DNA of 64,000 bases from Sinomonas cyclohexanicum (GCF_020886775.1 NZ_AP024525.1:1798001-1862000); one strand, 5' to 3'. Shown: positions 16,439 to 25,279, counted from the first letter of the stretch. A program made the numbers and translations. The notes: generated by a model from the letters alone, not told the origin.

Positions 16439-17467
16439 GTGCGCAGACCTCGCTTCGCCCCGACGTTCCGGCCCCACGACCCGCGGCTGGGCCGCCGGGG
16501 GCTGGCCATCGGCATCGACATCGGCGGGACCAAGGTCGCCGCGGGCGTGGTCGACGCCCAGGGGCGTGTGCTGCGGCGGGCACGCCGGGCCACTCCCGGG
16601 ACGCAGCCGCGTGAGGTCGAACGGGTGATCGCCGAGCTCGTCGAGGAGCTCAGCGCAGACCACCGCATCTCCTCCGTCGGGATCGGCGCGGCCGGATGGA
16701 TGGACCTCGAGGGCGGGACGGTCCTGTTCAGCCCCCACCTCGCGTGGCGCAATGAGCCCTTGCGGGACAATCTCGAAAGGCTCCTGCGCCGCCGGGTGTA
16801 CCTCGCCAACGATGCGGACGCGGCCGCCTGGGCGGAGTGGCGCTTCGGGGCGGGGCGCCGGGAGAGCCGCCTCGTGTGCATCACCCTCGGTACCGGAATC
16901 GGCGGGGCGATGGTCGTCTCGGGCCACCTCGAGCGGGGCCGGTACGGCGTGGCCGGAGAGTTCGGCCACCAGATCATCATGCCGGGTGGGCACCGCTGCG
17001 AGTGCGGCAACCGCGGCTGCTGGGAGCAGTACGCCTCCGGCAACGCATTGGGGCGCGAGGCCCGTGAGCTCGCCCGCGCGAACTCGCCGGTGGCGCAAGA
17101 GCTGCTGCGCGCCGTCGGCGGCGATCCGGAGCTGATCACGGGGGCGATCGTCACCGAGCTGGCCCGCGAGGGCGATGCCGCCTCGCGGGAGCTCCTCGAG
17201 GACGTCGGGGAGTGGCTCGGCCTGGGCCTGGCCAATCTCGCGGCCGCGCTCGATCCAGGGACCTTCGTGATCGGAGGCGGGCTGTGCGACGCCGGCGAGC
17301 TCCTCCTCGCGCCCGCCCGTCGCGCATTCGCTCGGAACCTCACGGGCCGCGGCTTCCGTCCCCCCGCGCGGATCGTGCGGGCGGCGCTCGGACCGGAGGC
17401 GGGCCTCATCGGCGCCGCCGACCTCTCGCGCGTGCATCTGCGCTCGCACGGGTCCGTACGGGGCTGA
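16439..17467 (+). CDS. glk: ROK-family glucokinase
   Basis: The 342-residue protein opens its fold with GLAIGIDIGGTKVAAGVVD (phosphate-binding loop) and has NDADAAAWAEWRFGAG and LGTGIGGAMVVSG. The ROK zinc motif CECGNRGCWEQYASG lies near residue 190. This is the ATP-dependent glucokinase type that phosphorylates glucose on C6 in actinobacteria. The GTG at 16439 is preferred because a -10 box ends seven bases before it. A second, polyphosphate-type glucokinase is encoded at 57.6 kb. A sugar-kinase or regulator role for another hexose cannot be excluded, although no DNA-binding domain is present. Confidence 0.85.
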   Translation: MRRPRFAPTFRPHDPRLGRRGLAIGIDIGGTKVAAGVVDAQGRVLRRARRATPGTQPREVERVIAELVEELSADHRISSVGIGAAGWMDLEGGTVLFSPHLAWRNEPLRDNLERLLRRRVYLANDADAAAWAEWRFGAGRRESRLVCITLGTGIGGAMVVSGHLERGRYGVAGEFGHQIIMPGGHRCECGNRGCWEQYASGNALGREARELARANSPVAQELLRAVGGDPELITGAIVTELAREGDAASRELLEDVGEWLGLGLANLAAALDPGTFVIGGGLCDAGELLLAPARRAFARNLTGRGFRPPARIVRAALGPEAGLIGAADLSRVHLRSHGSVRG

Positions 17468-17507
17468 ATCCGTCAGCCGGGCTCTGCCAGCCGGCCGGCG
17501 GGCCGGG

Positions 17508-18086
17508 CTAGACGCGGGCGCCGTCGTCGCCGTCGTCGTCCTTGCTGCGCGGAAGGCGCATGATGAGCGTCCCGACGCCCGCGACGAACGCGGCGACGAG
17601 CATCGCGATGACGTAGCCCGGCACGGTGCGCCACACGAGCGCGCACGTCAGGAGCGCCACGGGGCCTCCGAGCGCCCCGCACCACGCGAGCACCGAGACG
17701 GGATCCGCGCCGGCCAGGATGGGCTCCGGCTCGTCGGGGACGAAGTCGCCCGGCAGGGCGTGGTCGTCTCCAACCGGCCCGCGCGGCTGGGCCTCCGGCC
17801 GCCGTCCCGAAAGGCCGAGGGGATCGAACCGCGAGAAGCCGCCGCCGTCGTCGTGGCCAGCACCTGTGTGCCCCTCGGGCGGGTGCGCATCACCGGAGGC
17901 GGCCGCGGGGCGGGCAAGGCCGCCGTGCTGGCCTCCACCGCGCGGAGCGGACGCCGCCCGCTCGGCGGCGGAGAGCTCGCGCGGCGCAGGGCCAGCGCCG
18001 TCCTCGCCGAGGCGCGCGACGAGGTCGCGCCACGCGTCGTCGTCGGAGCCGGGCTCGTGCCGCCGGGGACCCTGATCGGGCGTCAC
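17508..18086 (-). CDS. Hypothetical membrane protein
   Basis: I do not recognise this 192-residue protein. The first 120 residues are hydrophilic, rich in Gly, Pro, Asp and His, and probably disordered. Two hydrophobic helices follow (about 125-145, VLAWCGALGGPVALLTCALVW, and 150-172), and a charged tail ends in Asp and Lys residues. GTG at 18086 is preceded by GGGAGG and overlaps the stop of the hydrolase gene upstream (GTGA), so the two are translated as a pair. The pairing suggests a membrane-linked accessory role, by inference only. Confidence 0.7.
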   Translation of the reverse strand: MTPDQGPRRHEPGSDDDAWRDLVARLGEDGAGPAPRELSAAERAASAPRGGGQHGGLARPAAASGDAHPPEGHTGAGHDDGGGFSRFDPLGLSGRRPEAQPRGPVGDDHALPGDFVPDEPEPILAGADPVSVLAWCGALGGPVALLTCALVWRTVPGYVIAMLVAAFVAGVGTLIMRLPRSKDDDGDDGARV

Positions 18087-18850
18087 TGGACCTCCCGCGT
18101 GTCGTGGGCCGCGTTTCTGGGCCGCGCGGGCCGTGGGCTGCCCACCACCTCGCGGATGAACGCCGCGGACCGGTCGAAGATCGTCGGCGCGTCGTTGTCC
18201 AGCGTCGCGACGTGGTAGCTGTCCGTGAGCCGGATGAGCCGGATCTCCGTCCCGCCGTACCGGGACACGATGGCGCCGAGGCTGCGCCCGCTCGTGACCA
18301 CCCGGTCCACCGTCGAGCGGAAGACCTGCAGCGGGGCGGTGGCTCGCGGGAGGGAGGCCACGGTGTCCCGGAACAGGAGCTTGAGCTCGTGCGCGGCGGC
18401 GACGGGGACGAGGTCGTAGCCGCCCTCGTCCTGCCCCGGCCGCTTGATGTCGTTGTGGATGCCCGGGGTGGTCTTCTTGACGTAGCGCAGCACGGCTGAG
18501 AGGTGGGAGCGCGGGTCATCGACCACGAGCGCGGGGTTCACCACTGTCACCGCGCCGACCGGATGGTGCGCAGCGAGCCGTAGGGCCAGCGCCCCACCCA
18601 TCGACAGCCCCGCCGCGACGACCGTCTCGCACTCGCCCGCGAGCTCGAGATATGCCGCCTCGTAGGCGTCGTACCAGTCGCGCCAGTGGGTCCTTGCGAG
18701 GTCGTCGACCGAGGTCCCGTGCCCCGGAAGGAGCGGGGCGGAGACGCGGAACCCGGCCTCCCGCAGCGCGTCTGCCCATGGCGTGACGCTCACGAGTTCG
18801 CCTGTGAACCCGTGGCTGAGGGCGACGCCGATCGTGGAAGGGGAGTCCAT
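18083..18850 (-). CDS. Alpha/beta hydrolase (carboxylesterase/lysophospholipase type)
   Basis: The 255-residue protein has LSHGFTG (oxyanion region), LLPGHGTSVDDLA and the nucleophile elbow GLSMGG, with a C-terminal SYHVATLDND bearing the likely catalytic His. This is the Est30/monoglyceride-lipase pattern. It is a clear paralogue of the next hydrolase gene (18876-19664), with which it shares GHGT, GLSMGG and PHVAT/YHVAT. The ATG at 18850 was chosen because a -10 box (CATAAT) ends seven bases upstream; the longer open frame has no support. It probably acts on lipids or esters near the acyltransferase gene nearby, but this is inference. Confidence 0.85.
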   Translation of the reverse strand: MDSPSTIGVALSHGFTGELVSVTPWADALREAGFRVSAPLLPGHGTSVDDLARTHWRDWYDAYEAAYLELAGECETVVAAGLSMGGALALRLAAHHPVGAVTVVNPALVVDDPRSHLSAVLRYVKKTTPGIHNDIKRPGQDEGGYDLVPVAAAHELKLLFRDTVASLPRATAPLQVFRSTVDRVVTSGRSLGAIVSRYGGTEIRLIRLTDSYHVATLDNDAPTIFDRSAAFIREVVGSPRPARPRNAAHDTREVQ

Positions 18851-18857
18851 GTGAGAA

Positions 18858-18863
18858 ATTATG
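18858..18863 (-). promoter_or_regulatory. -10 box CATAAT, leaderless start for hydrolase
   Basis: Read on the minus strand, CATAAT ends seven bases before the ATG at 18850. It matches five of six consensus -10 bases. Confidence 0.4.
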
Positions 18864-18875
18864 CACCGACGAGCG

Positions 18876-19664
18876 TCAGGTGCCCTGTGCCGAGTCACGT
18901 GCCGGGGTCGCCGCCCAGCGCAGGAACGCCTCAGTGGTCCGCTCCACGACGAGGTCGGCCTCCGGGCCGCGCGTGGCCACGTGCGGGCTGCGGTGGAGGG
19001 GGACGACCTCGACCTCCGCGCTCGACGTCCGGGCAACGATGCGGGCCAGCGACGACGGCGGGACCACCGGGTCGCCGTCGGACCTGAACGCGATCAGCGG
19101 CGCGGTGACGTGGGGCAGCAGTCGGTCGGTGGCCCCGAACAGGCGCTTGAGCTCGTGCACGGCGGCGATCGGGGTGCGCGAGTAGTCGCCTTCGTCCCCG
19201 ACCGGCTCGGGCGCATCCTCCTCCTCGATCGGGCCGGTGGTCCGCAGGAAGAGCCGGTAGGCCCCGATAAAGCGCACGCGGCGGTCGTAGAACCCCAGGC
19301 CGGGATTCACGACGGCGACCCCCGCTGCCGGGGGCAGCGCACCGGCGTCGTGGGTCGCCAGGCGGGCGGCCGTGTGCAGGGCGATGGCACCGCCCATCGA
19401 GAGCCCGGCGAGGAACAGCACATCGGTGCGCGCGGCCACGTCGGCACACGCCTGCTCGAACCGCTCGGTCCATTCGCGCCAGCGCCGCTTCTCGAGGTCC
19501 CGCCAGTCGGTGCCATGGCCGGGGAGCACGGGCACCTCCACGTCGAAGCCGCGGGCGGCGAGGCCGTCGGCCCAGGGCTGCACGGAGGAGGGCGAACCGG
19601 AGAACCCGTGGCACATGGCCACTCCGAGCCGGGGTGACCGGTTCCTGCCCGTCGGATGCGCCAT
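18876..19664 (-). CDS. Alpha/beta hydrolase, paralogue of the neighbouring gene
   Basis: The 262-residue protein has CHGFSGSPSSVQPWADGLAARGF, VPVLPGHGTDWRDLE, the elbow GLSMGGAIALH and a terminal RSPHVATRGPEADLV with the likely catalytic His. Alignment by eye with the 18083-18850 product shows the same order of motifs, so the pair arose by tandem duplication and then diverged. It resembles carboxylesterase and monoacylglycerol lipase enzymes. It is divergent from the phospholipid acyltransferase gene, 62 bases away, a context that fits lipid turnover. Confidence 0.85.
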   Translation of the reverse strand: MAHPTGRNRSPRLGVAMCHGFSGSPSSVQPWADGLAARGFDVEVPVLPGHGTDWRDLEKRRWREWTERFEQACADVAARTDVLFLAGLSMGGAIALHTAARLATHDAGALPPAAGVAVVNPGLGFYDRRVRFIGAYRLFLRTTGPIEEEDAPEPVGDEGDYSRTPIAAVHELKRLFGATDRLLPHVTAPLIAFRSDGDPVVPPSSLARIVARTSSAEVEVVPLHRSPHVATRGPEADLVVERTTEAFLRWAATPARDSAQGT

Positions 19665-19680
19665 GGGTCAATGGTGGCAC

Positions 19681-19686
19681 TACAGT
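19681..19686 (+). promoter_or_regulatory. -10 box TACAGT for the acyltransferase gene
   Basis: TACAGT predicts a transcript starting near 19693. This falls after the in-frame GTG at 19685 and before the GTG at 19727, so it supports the downstream start. Confidence 0.4.
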
Positions 19687-19726
19687 GAGTGCGGACAGCA
19701 CGCTCGCACGGCGGAAGGGCCGGTCA

Positions 19727-20446
19727 GTGGTCTACTGGATCCTCAAGCAGATCTTCATCGGCCCACCGGTCAGGCTGCTGTTCAGGCCGTGGACCAAGGG
19801 CATGGCGAACGTGCCCCGCAGAGGCGCAGCGATCCTCGCGTCGAACCACCTCTCCTTCTCGGACTCGATCTTCCTGCCGCTCATGGTCCGCCGGCCCGTG
19901 GTGTTCCTCGCCAAACAGGAGTACTTCACCGGGCGCGGCCTCAAGGGCCGGCTCACGGCCGCCTTCTTCAAGTACACGAACCAGCTCCCGATGGACCGCT
20001 CGGGCGGCGAGGCGTCGTCGGCCTCCCTCGAGGCGGGGGCCCAGATCCTTCGCGGCGGCGGGCTCCTCGGCATCTACCCCGAAGGGACCCGTAGCCCGGA
20101 CGGGCGCCTGTACCGGGGGAAGGTGGGCGTGGCGCGGCTCGCCCTCGTCAACCGCGTCCCTGTCCTGCCGGTGGCCATGATCGGCACCGAGAAGGTCCAG
20201 CCGATCGGCCAGCGCCTGCCGTCGATCCGGCGCGTGGGGGTCATCGTCGGCCGCCCCATGGACTTCTCGGAGTTCTACGACCGTGCCGAGGACCGGGACG
20301 TCCAGCGCGAGGTGGTCAACCGCATCATGCGGCAGATCCAGCAGCTGTCCGCGCAGGAGTACGTGGACGCATATGCGGCGGACGTCAAGGCCCGGCTCGC
20401 CGCAGAGGCAGCCGACCGGGCCAAGCGTCCGCCAGCCGACGCATAG
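19727..20446 (+). CDS. 1-acyl-sn-glycerol-3-phosphate acyltransferase (PlsC type)
   Basis: The protein (239 residues from this start) is a PlsC-like acyltransferase that adds an acyl chain to lysophosphatidate in phospholipid synthesis. The catalytic motif is SNHLSFSD (H-x4-D) and the substrate motif is YPEGTRSPDG. The N-terminal helix (VYWILKQIFIGPPVRLLF) anchors it to the membrane. I chose GTG at 19727 because GGAAGGG sits seven bases upstream and the -10 box at 19681 excludes earlier starts. It precedes aroG, as in the Mycobacterium tuberculosis Rv2182c-Rv2178c region. Confidence 0.9.
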   Translation: MVYWILKQIFIGPPVRLLFRPWTKGMANVPRRGAAILASNHLSFSDSIFLPLMVRRPVVFLAKQEYFTGRGLKGRLTAAFFKYTNQLPMDRSGGEASSASLEAGAQILRGGGLLGIYPEGTRSPDGRLYRGKVGVARLALVNRVPVLPVAMIGTEKVQPIGQRLPSIRRVGVIVGRPMDFSEFYDRAEDRDVQREVVNRIMRQIQQLSAQEYVDAYAADVKARLAAEAADRAKRPPADA

Positions 20447-20479
20447 AAGACGCACGAGCGAGCAGCGGCGCGGGTGGCA

Positions 20480-20485
20480 TAGCCT
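20480..20485 (+). promoter_or_regulatory. -10 box TAGCCT, leaderless start for aroG
   Basis: TAGCCT ends six bases before the GTG at 20492. The intervening TGGAGG also looks like a ribosome binding site, so either use is possible. Confidence 0.4.
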
Positions 20486-20491
20486 TGGAGG

Positions 20492-21883
20492 GTGACTGAT
20501 CTCTCCGTAGCGTCTTCCCGCATCACGAGCACCGCCCAGAGCGGCGCCGCTGACTATCCGGGTCTGGACAACTGGCGCTCCCTCCCCATCTCGCAGCAGC
20601 CTTCATGGGCGGATCAGGACGTCTTCCGTGCCTCCGTCGCGGAGCTCTCGAGCCTTCCGCCGCTCGTCTTTGCCGGCGAGGTGGACGTCCTCCGGGATCG
20701 CCTCGCCGCCGCCGCCCAGGGGAAGGCGTTCCTCCTGCAGGGGGGCGACTGCGCGGAGACCTTCGAGGCCGCGACCGCGGACCGCATCAGCTCGCGCGTG
20801 AAGACGATCCTCCAGATGGCCGTCGTGCTGACGTATGGCGCCCAGCTCCCGGTCATCAAGATGGGCCGCATGGCGGGCCAGTTCGCCAAGCCGCGCTCGT
20901 CGGACACGGAGACCCGCGACGGCGTGACGCTGCCCGCCTACCGCGGCGACATCGTCAATGGCTACGCGTTCACGCCTGAGTCCCGCGCGCACGACGCCGC
21001 ACGCATGCTCCGCGCCTACCACACCTCCGCGTCGACGCTGAACCTCATCCGGGCCTTCACTCAGGGCGGCTTCGCCGACCTGAGGCTCGTGCACACGTGG
21101 AACAAGGGCTTCACGGAGAACCCGGCCCATGCCCGCTACGAGTCGCTCGCGCGCGAGATCGACCGGGCGATCAAGTTCATGGACTCGTGCGGCGCGGACT
21201 TCGAGGCGCTCAAGCGGGTCGAGTTCTTCGCGAGCCATGAGGCGCTCCTGCTCGACTACGAGCGCGCCCTCACCCGCATCGACTCGCGCACCGGCCTGCC
21301 GTACGACACTTCAGCGCACTTCCTCTGGATCGGGGAGCGGACCCGCGAGCTCGACCACGCCCACGTGGACTACCTCTCTCGGGTGCGCAACCCGATCGGG
21401 GTCAAGCTCGGCCCGTCCACGACGGGCGACGACGCGCTCCGCCTCATCGACCGGCTCGACCCGGACCGCGAGCCCGGCCGCCTCACGTTCATCACGCGCA
21501 TGGGCGCGGGGAACATCCGCGAGAAGCTCCCGCCGGTGGTCGAGAAGGTCACGGCCTCGGGCGCCCAAGTCCTGTGGGTCACGGACCCCATGCACGGCAA
21601 CACGGTCACGAGCCGCAACGGCTACAAGACCCGCCGGTTCGACGACGTGGTCAACGAGGTGCAGGGCTTCTTCGAGGTCCACCAGGCACTCGGCACCGTG
21701 CCGGGCGGCCTCCACATGGAGATGACGGGCGACGACGTGGCCGAGTGCCTCGGCGGGTCCGACCCGATCGACGAGGCCGCGTTCGAGGACCGCTACGAGT
21801 CGGTGTGCGATCCGCGCCTGAACCACATGCAGTCGCTCGAGATGGCGTTCCTCGTCGCCGGGGCGCTGTCGAAGCGCGGCTGA
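20492..21883 (+). CDS. aroG: 3-deoxy-7-phosphoheptulonate synthase, class II
   Basis: The 463-residue protein is a class II (plant and mycobacterial type) DAHP synthase, which joins phosphoenolpyruvate and erythrose 4-phosphate in the first step of aromatic amino acid synthesis. Diagnostic stretches are LPPLVFAGEVDVLRD, FLLQGGDCAETF, IKMGRMAGQFAKPRS, WVTDPMHGNTV and GLHMEMTGDDVAECLGG. The length and all motifs match the family. A hairpin just after the stop ends transcription against the convergent kinase gene. Confidence 0.97.
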   Translation: MTDLSVASSRITSTAQSGAADYPGLDNWRSLPISQQPSWADQDVFRASVAELSSLPPLVFAGEVDVLRDRLAAAAQGKAFLLQGGDCAETFEAATADRISSRVKTILQMAVVLTYGAQLPVIKMGRMAGQFAKPRSSDTETRDGVTLPAYRGDIVNGYAFTPESRAHDAARMLRAYHTSASTLNLIRAFTQGGFADLRLVHTWNKGFTENPAHARYESLAREIDRAIKFMDSCGADFEALKRVEFFASHEALLLDYERALTRIDSRTGLPYDTSAHFLWIGERTRELDHAHVDYLSRVRNPIGVKLGPSTTGDDALRLIDRLDPDREPGRLTFITRMGAGNIREKLPPVVEKVTASGAQVLWVTDPMHGNTVTSRNGYKTRRFDDVVNEVQGFFEVHQALGTVPGGLHMEMTGDDVAECLGGSDPIDEAAFEDRYESVCDPRLNHMQSLEMAFLVAGALSKRG

Positions 21884-21903
21884 CCGAGACCACCCCCGGC
21901 GAG

Positions 21904-21941
21904 CGGCCGGCGTCGTGCTCCCGCGGGCACGCCGCCGGCCG
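21904..21941 (+). terminator. Terminator between aroG and the PASTA kinase gene
   Basis: Arms 21904-21918 and 21927-21941 form a 15 bp stem with one mismatch around an 8-base loop. It lies between converging genes and can serve both. Confidence 0.75.
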
Positions 21942-21947
21942 TCCGCG

Positions 21948-23954
21948 TCACGCGACCGTGATCGTGATGGTCGTTCCTTCCGGCTGGTCGCCCGACTTGT
22001 CCTGTCCGGCCACGAGGCCGAAGATCGGCCTGCCGTACGTGTAGCTGCTCTTCACTGAGAACCCGGCCGCCTGGAGGAGCTGGACGGCCTCCTTCTCGGA
22101 CTTGCCGAACACGTCCGGCACCCTGACCATCTTGGGGCCCTTGGAGATCGTCAGGTTGACCTTCCCGCCCTTGGTCAGGGTTGCGCCGTCGGCCGGGTCC
22201 TGCGCGGCGACCGAGCCCTTGGGGACCGTCTTGTCGTTGACCTCGTCCGCGGAGACCACCGGGTCGAGGCCGGCGGCTCGCAGGGCTGCGAGCGCGTCCG
22301 ACTGGGCCATCCCCACGACCTTGGGGACCGTGATCGGCTGGGGTCCCTTCGAGACAGTGAGGCTGATCGCCGACCCATGCCGTAGGAGTGTCCCCGCGCC
22401 GGGGTCCTGCGAGATGACGACCCCCGCCGGCACGGTGTCGTCGTAGGCCTCGCTGACGGGCCCGAGGGTGTTCTGCGCGGCGGCGATCGCCGACTTGGCG
22501 GCCTCGGCGGACATCCCCCGCAGGTTGTCGAGCGGGAAGAGCTGTGGCCCCTTCGAGACGAGCACGCTCACGCCCTGGAACTTCCGGATCTGGCTGCCGG
22601 CCGCCGGGGTGCTGCCGACGATGAGGCCGGAGGCGATCCCGTCGTCGAACACGTTCTGGGTGGAGAAGCTCAGGCCGGCCTGGTCGAAGAGGGGCCGGGC
22701 CTGGTCGACGGTGAGGTCCTTGACCGTGGGCACGGTCGCCGCCGCTCCGGGGCCCACGCCGAAGAACCACCCGGCGAGGGCCGCGATGAGTGCGAGCACC
22801 ACCACGACGACGGCCCAGATCGCCCCGCGTCGCCGGCGCCCGCCGGGCGTGAGGGTGCGCGTGGGCGTGGCAGCGGAGATCGCGGACCGCTTGGCCGCCT
22901 CGCGCTCCTGGCGCTTCAGCTCGCGTGCTGTGGGGCGCGCCGGCCGCGGGTGCTCGGGCATGACGGTCGTGGGGTGGGAGGGTCCAGCGACCGCGATGGC
23001 CTCGGTGTGGCCCGGCGGCAGGGCCTCAGTCGTCGCACCGGCGGGAGGCGCGGAGCCGCCGACGGGTCGGGGGATGAATGCGGTGGGCGCGGCATGCAGG
23101 TCGAGCTGGGCGCCGCTGAGATGGTCGCGGACGTGCCGGATCTCCGTCCGGAGCGCGTCCGCGTCGACCGGCCGACGCTCCGGATCGCGCGCGCCCGCCC
23201 ACTGCACGAGCTCGTCGAGTTCGGGGGAGAGCCCGGGCACGAGCGCCGAGGGCGGAGGGACGTCTTCGGTCACGTGCGCCATGGCCACCTGGACGGGTGC
23301 GTCGCCGCGGAATGGCTGGTGTCCCGTGAGGAGCTCGTACAGCATGATCCCCACGGAGTACAGGTCGCTGCGTGCGTCCCCGCCGCTGCGCTGTACGATC
23401 TCGGGCGCGATGTACGCGACCGTGCCGAGGGTGAGCCCCGTGCTGGTCGAGTTCGTGACGGCGCGGGCCAGACCGAAGTCGGCGACCTTGATCCGGCCCG
23501 TGTCGCTGATGAGGACGTTCTCCGGCTTGATGTCCCGGTGGACAAGGCCGGCCCCGTGCGCCGCGCTCAGCCCGTCGACCACGGCGTCGACGATCTCGAG
23601 GGCCCGGCGGGGCGTGAGGGCGCCCTGCTCGTTGAGCACCTCGCGCAGGTTGTGTCCTCGGACATACTCCATGACGAGGTAGAAGATGTCGCCGTCATGC
23701 CCGCGGTCCAGCACGGAGACCACGTGCGGGTGGGAGAGGCGCGCCGCGGCCTTGGCCTCCTGCTCGAGGCGCGCCGAGAAGGTCGGGTCCTGACTCAGGT
23801 GCGGGTGCAGCACCTTGATGGCCACGTCCCGGTCCAGGTTCGTGTCCGTCGCGAGGTACACGGTGGCCATCCCGCCCATGGCCAGCCGCGACATCACGTG
23901 GTACCGACCGCCGATGAGCGAGCCGACGAGCGCATCACTCAGCTTTCCGTTCAC
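21948..23954 (-). CDS. pknL: Ser/Thr protein kinase with four PASTA domains
   Basis: The 668-residue receptor kinase has an N-terminal kinase domain (about 14-275) with AMGGMATVYLA, VAIKVL, HRDIKPENVL, DFGLARA and YIAPE. Then come a Pro/Arg-rich linker, one membrane helix near 376-396 and an outer part with four PASTA repeats (about 405-668), which bind cell wall muropeptides. Its place between aroG and an Rv2175c-like gene equals that of mycobacterial pknL, but PknL there lacks PASTA repeats, which are typical of PknB. The GTG start at 23954 follows TAGGAT by six bases. The symbol reflects position only. Confidence 0.88.
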   Translation of the reverse strand: MNGKLSDALVGSLIGGRYHVMSRLAMGGMATVYLATDTNLDRDVAIKVLHPHLSQDPTFSARLEQEAKAAARLSHPHVVSVLDRGHDGDIFYLVMEYVRGHNLREVLNEQGALTPRRALEIVDAVVDGLSAAHGAGLVHRDIKPENVLISDTGRIKVADFGLARAVTNSTSTGLTLGTVAYIAPEIVQRSGGDARSDLYSVGIMLYELLTGHQPFRGDAPVQVAMAHVTEDVPPPSALVPGLSPELDELVQWAGARDPERRPVDADALRTEIRHVRDHLSGAQLDLHAAPTAFIPRPVGGSAPPAGATTEALPPGHTEAIAVAGPSHPTTVMPEHPRPARPTARELKRQEREAAKRSAISAATPTRTLTPGGRRRRGAIWAVVVVVLALIAALAGWFFGVGPGAAATVPTVKDLTVDQARPLFDQAGLSFSTQNVFDDGIASGLIVGSTPAAGSQIRKFQGVSVLVSKGPQLFPLDNLRGMSAEAAKSAIAAAQNTLGPVSEAYDDTVPAGVVISQDPGAGTLLRHGSAISLTVSKGPQPITVPKVVGMAQSDALAALRAAGLDPVVSADEVNDKTVPKGSVAAQDPADGATLTKGGKVNLTISKGPKMVRVPDVFGKSEKEAVQLLQAAGFSVKSSYTYGRPIFGLVAGQDKSGDQPEGTTITITVA

Positions 23955-23960
23955 CCCACG

Positions 23961-23966
23961 ATCCTA
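23961..23966 (-). promoter_or_regulatory. -10 box TAGGAT, leaderless start for the kinase
   Basis: On the minus strand TAGGAT ends six bases before the GTG at 23954, so the mRNA is probably leaderless. Confidence 0.45.
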
Positions 23967-23989
23967 CTTGGCCGCGGGCGCGGACCCGG

Positions 23990-25132
23990 TCAGCGGAACG
24001 TCTCCTTGTGGGCCTTCACAGCGGCGACATAGGCCTTCGTATCGTCGTAGAGCCCGTGCTTCGCCACGGAGTACTGCCCCTGGTAGTAGCCGGCGATCGC
24101 GGTGTCCTCGTCGTTGCTCGTGCGCACCAGGGCGCCGATGATCGCGATTCCGGCGGCCGCGTTGTCGCGGGGGTCCAGGAGGTTGAGCCTGCGGCCCAAG
24201 AGGTCGGACGCCCACTGGCCGGAGGACGGGACCAGCTGCATCGCGCCGATGGCGTTGGCCGGGGAGACGGCGCGCTGGCTGAAGCCCGATTCCTGGTACG
24301 CGAACGCGAGGGCCAGTGCGGGGTCGACACCCATTTGCCGCGCGGTGTCGGCGATGATCCGCTTCATTTCGTCACGGCTTGGGACCGGTGCGGCGTTGAG
24401 CAGTCGCTTGTTCTCGTTCGCCGACGCGACGGTCGCCTGGGGGTAGGTGTACCCGAGGAACGTGTCGCCGACCAACAGCTCCGCCGTTGCGGGTGCTGCC
24501 GGAGCCGGGGAGGCCTGCGTGACGCTTGCCGCGGGCGTCACTGCCGGCGCGGCCGGGACCACGAGCGTCCGGCCCGAGTAGATGACGCTCGTGAGGCTGA
24601 GTCTGTTCGCGGCGAGCAGGTCACCCAACGGCACCTTCAGGCGCGCGCTGATTCCGTAGAGGGTGTCCCCGGGCCGAATGGTGTAGGAACCCGAGGTTTG
24701 GGCCGGTGCCGGGGCGGGCGCTGCGGCGGGCGACGGCGTGCTGCCGGGCTGTGCGGTCGGCTCGCCGGTGAGGCGCAGCCGCTGGCCGGGGCGGATGATG
24801 GTCGAGGGGGTCAGTGCGTTGAGCGCGAGGACGTCGGACACCTTGAGCCCATACTTGGCCGCGATGGCAGTGACCGTCTCACCGGAGCGGACGGTGTGCG
24901 TTGCCGGGGTCGGGCCCGGGGTCCGGACGGCCGGGGCGACGTCGGTCGGTACGAGGGCCGCGATGTGTGCCGGAGCCGTGACGGCCGACGCCGTGGCTGC
25001 GGGCGCTGCCATTGCCGGACTCGCGAGTGCCAGCGAGGACAGGGCGACTGCCGGCAGGACCGCGCCCGTCGCGGCGACGAGCGGCCGGCTTGGCCTGGCA
25101 GTCGGGGTCGAGTTCGCGCCTGGCGTGCTCAT
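23990..25132 (-). CDS. Secreted LysM lytic transglycosylase
   Basis: The 380-residue protein has a signal-like hydrophobic stretch (PLVAATGAVLPAVALSSLALASPAMAAP). Two LysM domains follow (about 79-122, THTVRSGETVTAIAAKYGLK, and about 148-192, SYTIRPGDTLYGISARLKV). A C-terminal SLT-like domain begins with AYQESGFSQRAVSPANAIGAMQLVPSSG, where Glu is the likely catalytic residue. Such enzymes bind and cleave peptidoglycan outside the membrane. The ATG at 25132 follows AGGAGG. Being next to a muropeptide-sensing kinase gene suggests a joint role in wall growth, by inference. Confidence 0.9.
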   Translation of the reverse strand: MSTPGANSTPTARPSRPLVAATGAVLPAVALSSLALASPAMAAPAATASAVTAPAHIAALVPTDVAPAVRTPGPTPATHTVRSGETVTAIAAKYGLKVSDVLALNALTPSTIIRPGQRLRLTGEPTAQPGSTPSPAAAPAPAPAQTSGSYTIRPGDTLYGISARLKVPLGDLLAANRLSLTSVIYSGRTLVVPAAPAVTPAASVTQASPAPAAPATAELLVGDTFLGYTYPQATVASANENKRLLNAAPVPSRDEMKRIIADTARQMGVDPALALAFAYQESGFSQRAVSPANAIGAMQLVPSSGQWASDLLGRRLNLLDPRDNAAAGIAIIGALVRTSNDEDTAIAGYYQGQYSVAKHGLYDDTKAYVAAVKAHKETFR

Positions 25133-25158
25133 CGGTCAACCTCCTGGAACCGGTTGGT

Positions 25159-25181
25159 GTCACTGATGTTACTCAAGTGAC
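25159..25181 (+). promoter_or_regulatory. 23 bp dyad in the LysM/HTH divergent region
   Basis: GTCACT and AGTGAC are perfect inverted arms around 11 bases that include TAACAT on the minus strand, a possible -10 for the LysM gene. It may be an operator or promoter-overlapping site. Confidence 0.3.
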
Positions 25182-25279
25182 GAATGTGAATCTCTCACGA
25201 GGTGCGGTCCGGGCACAAGGCCGCGGCGCGTGGGCCTGTGGACTAGGTACAGCGGCGGGAGCCGTGGCACGCTGGAGGC

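Noticed and set aside
25133-25279. Cyclic di-AMP riboswitch before the LysM gene
   Set aside because: Such riboswitches precede many actinobacterial wall hydrolase genes, but the gap is too short and shows no ydaO-like conserved blocks.
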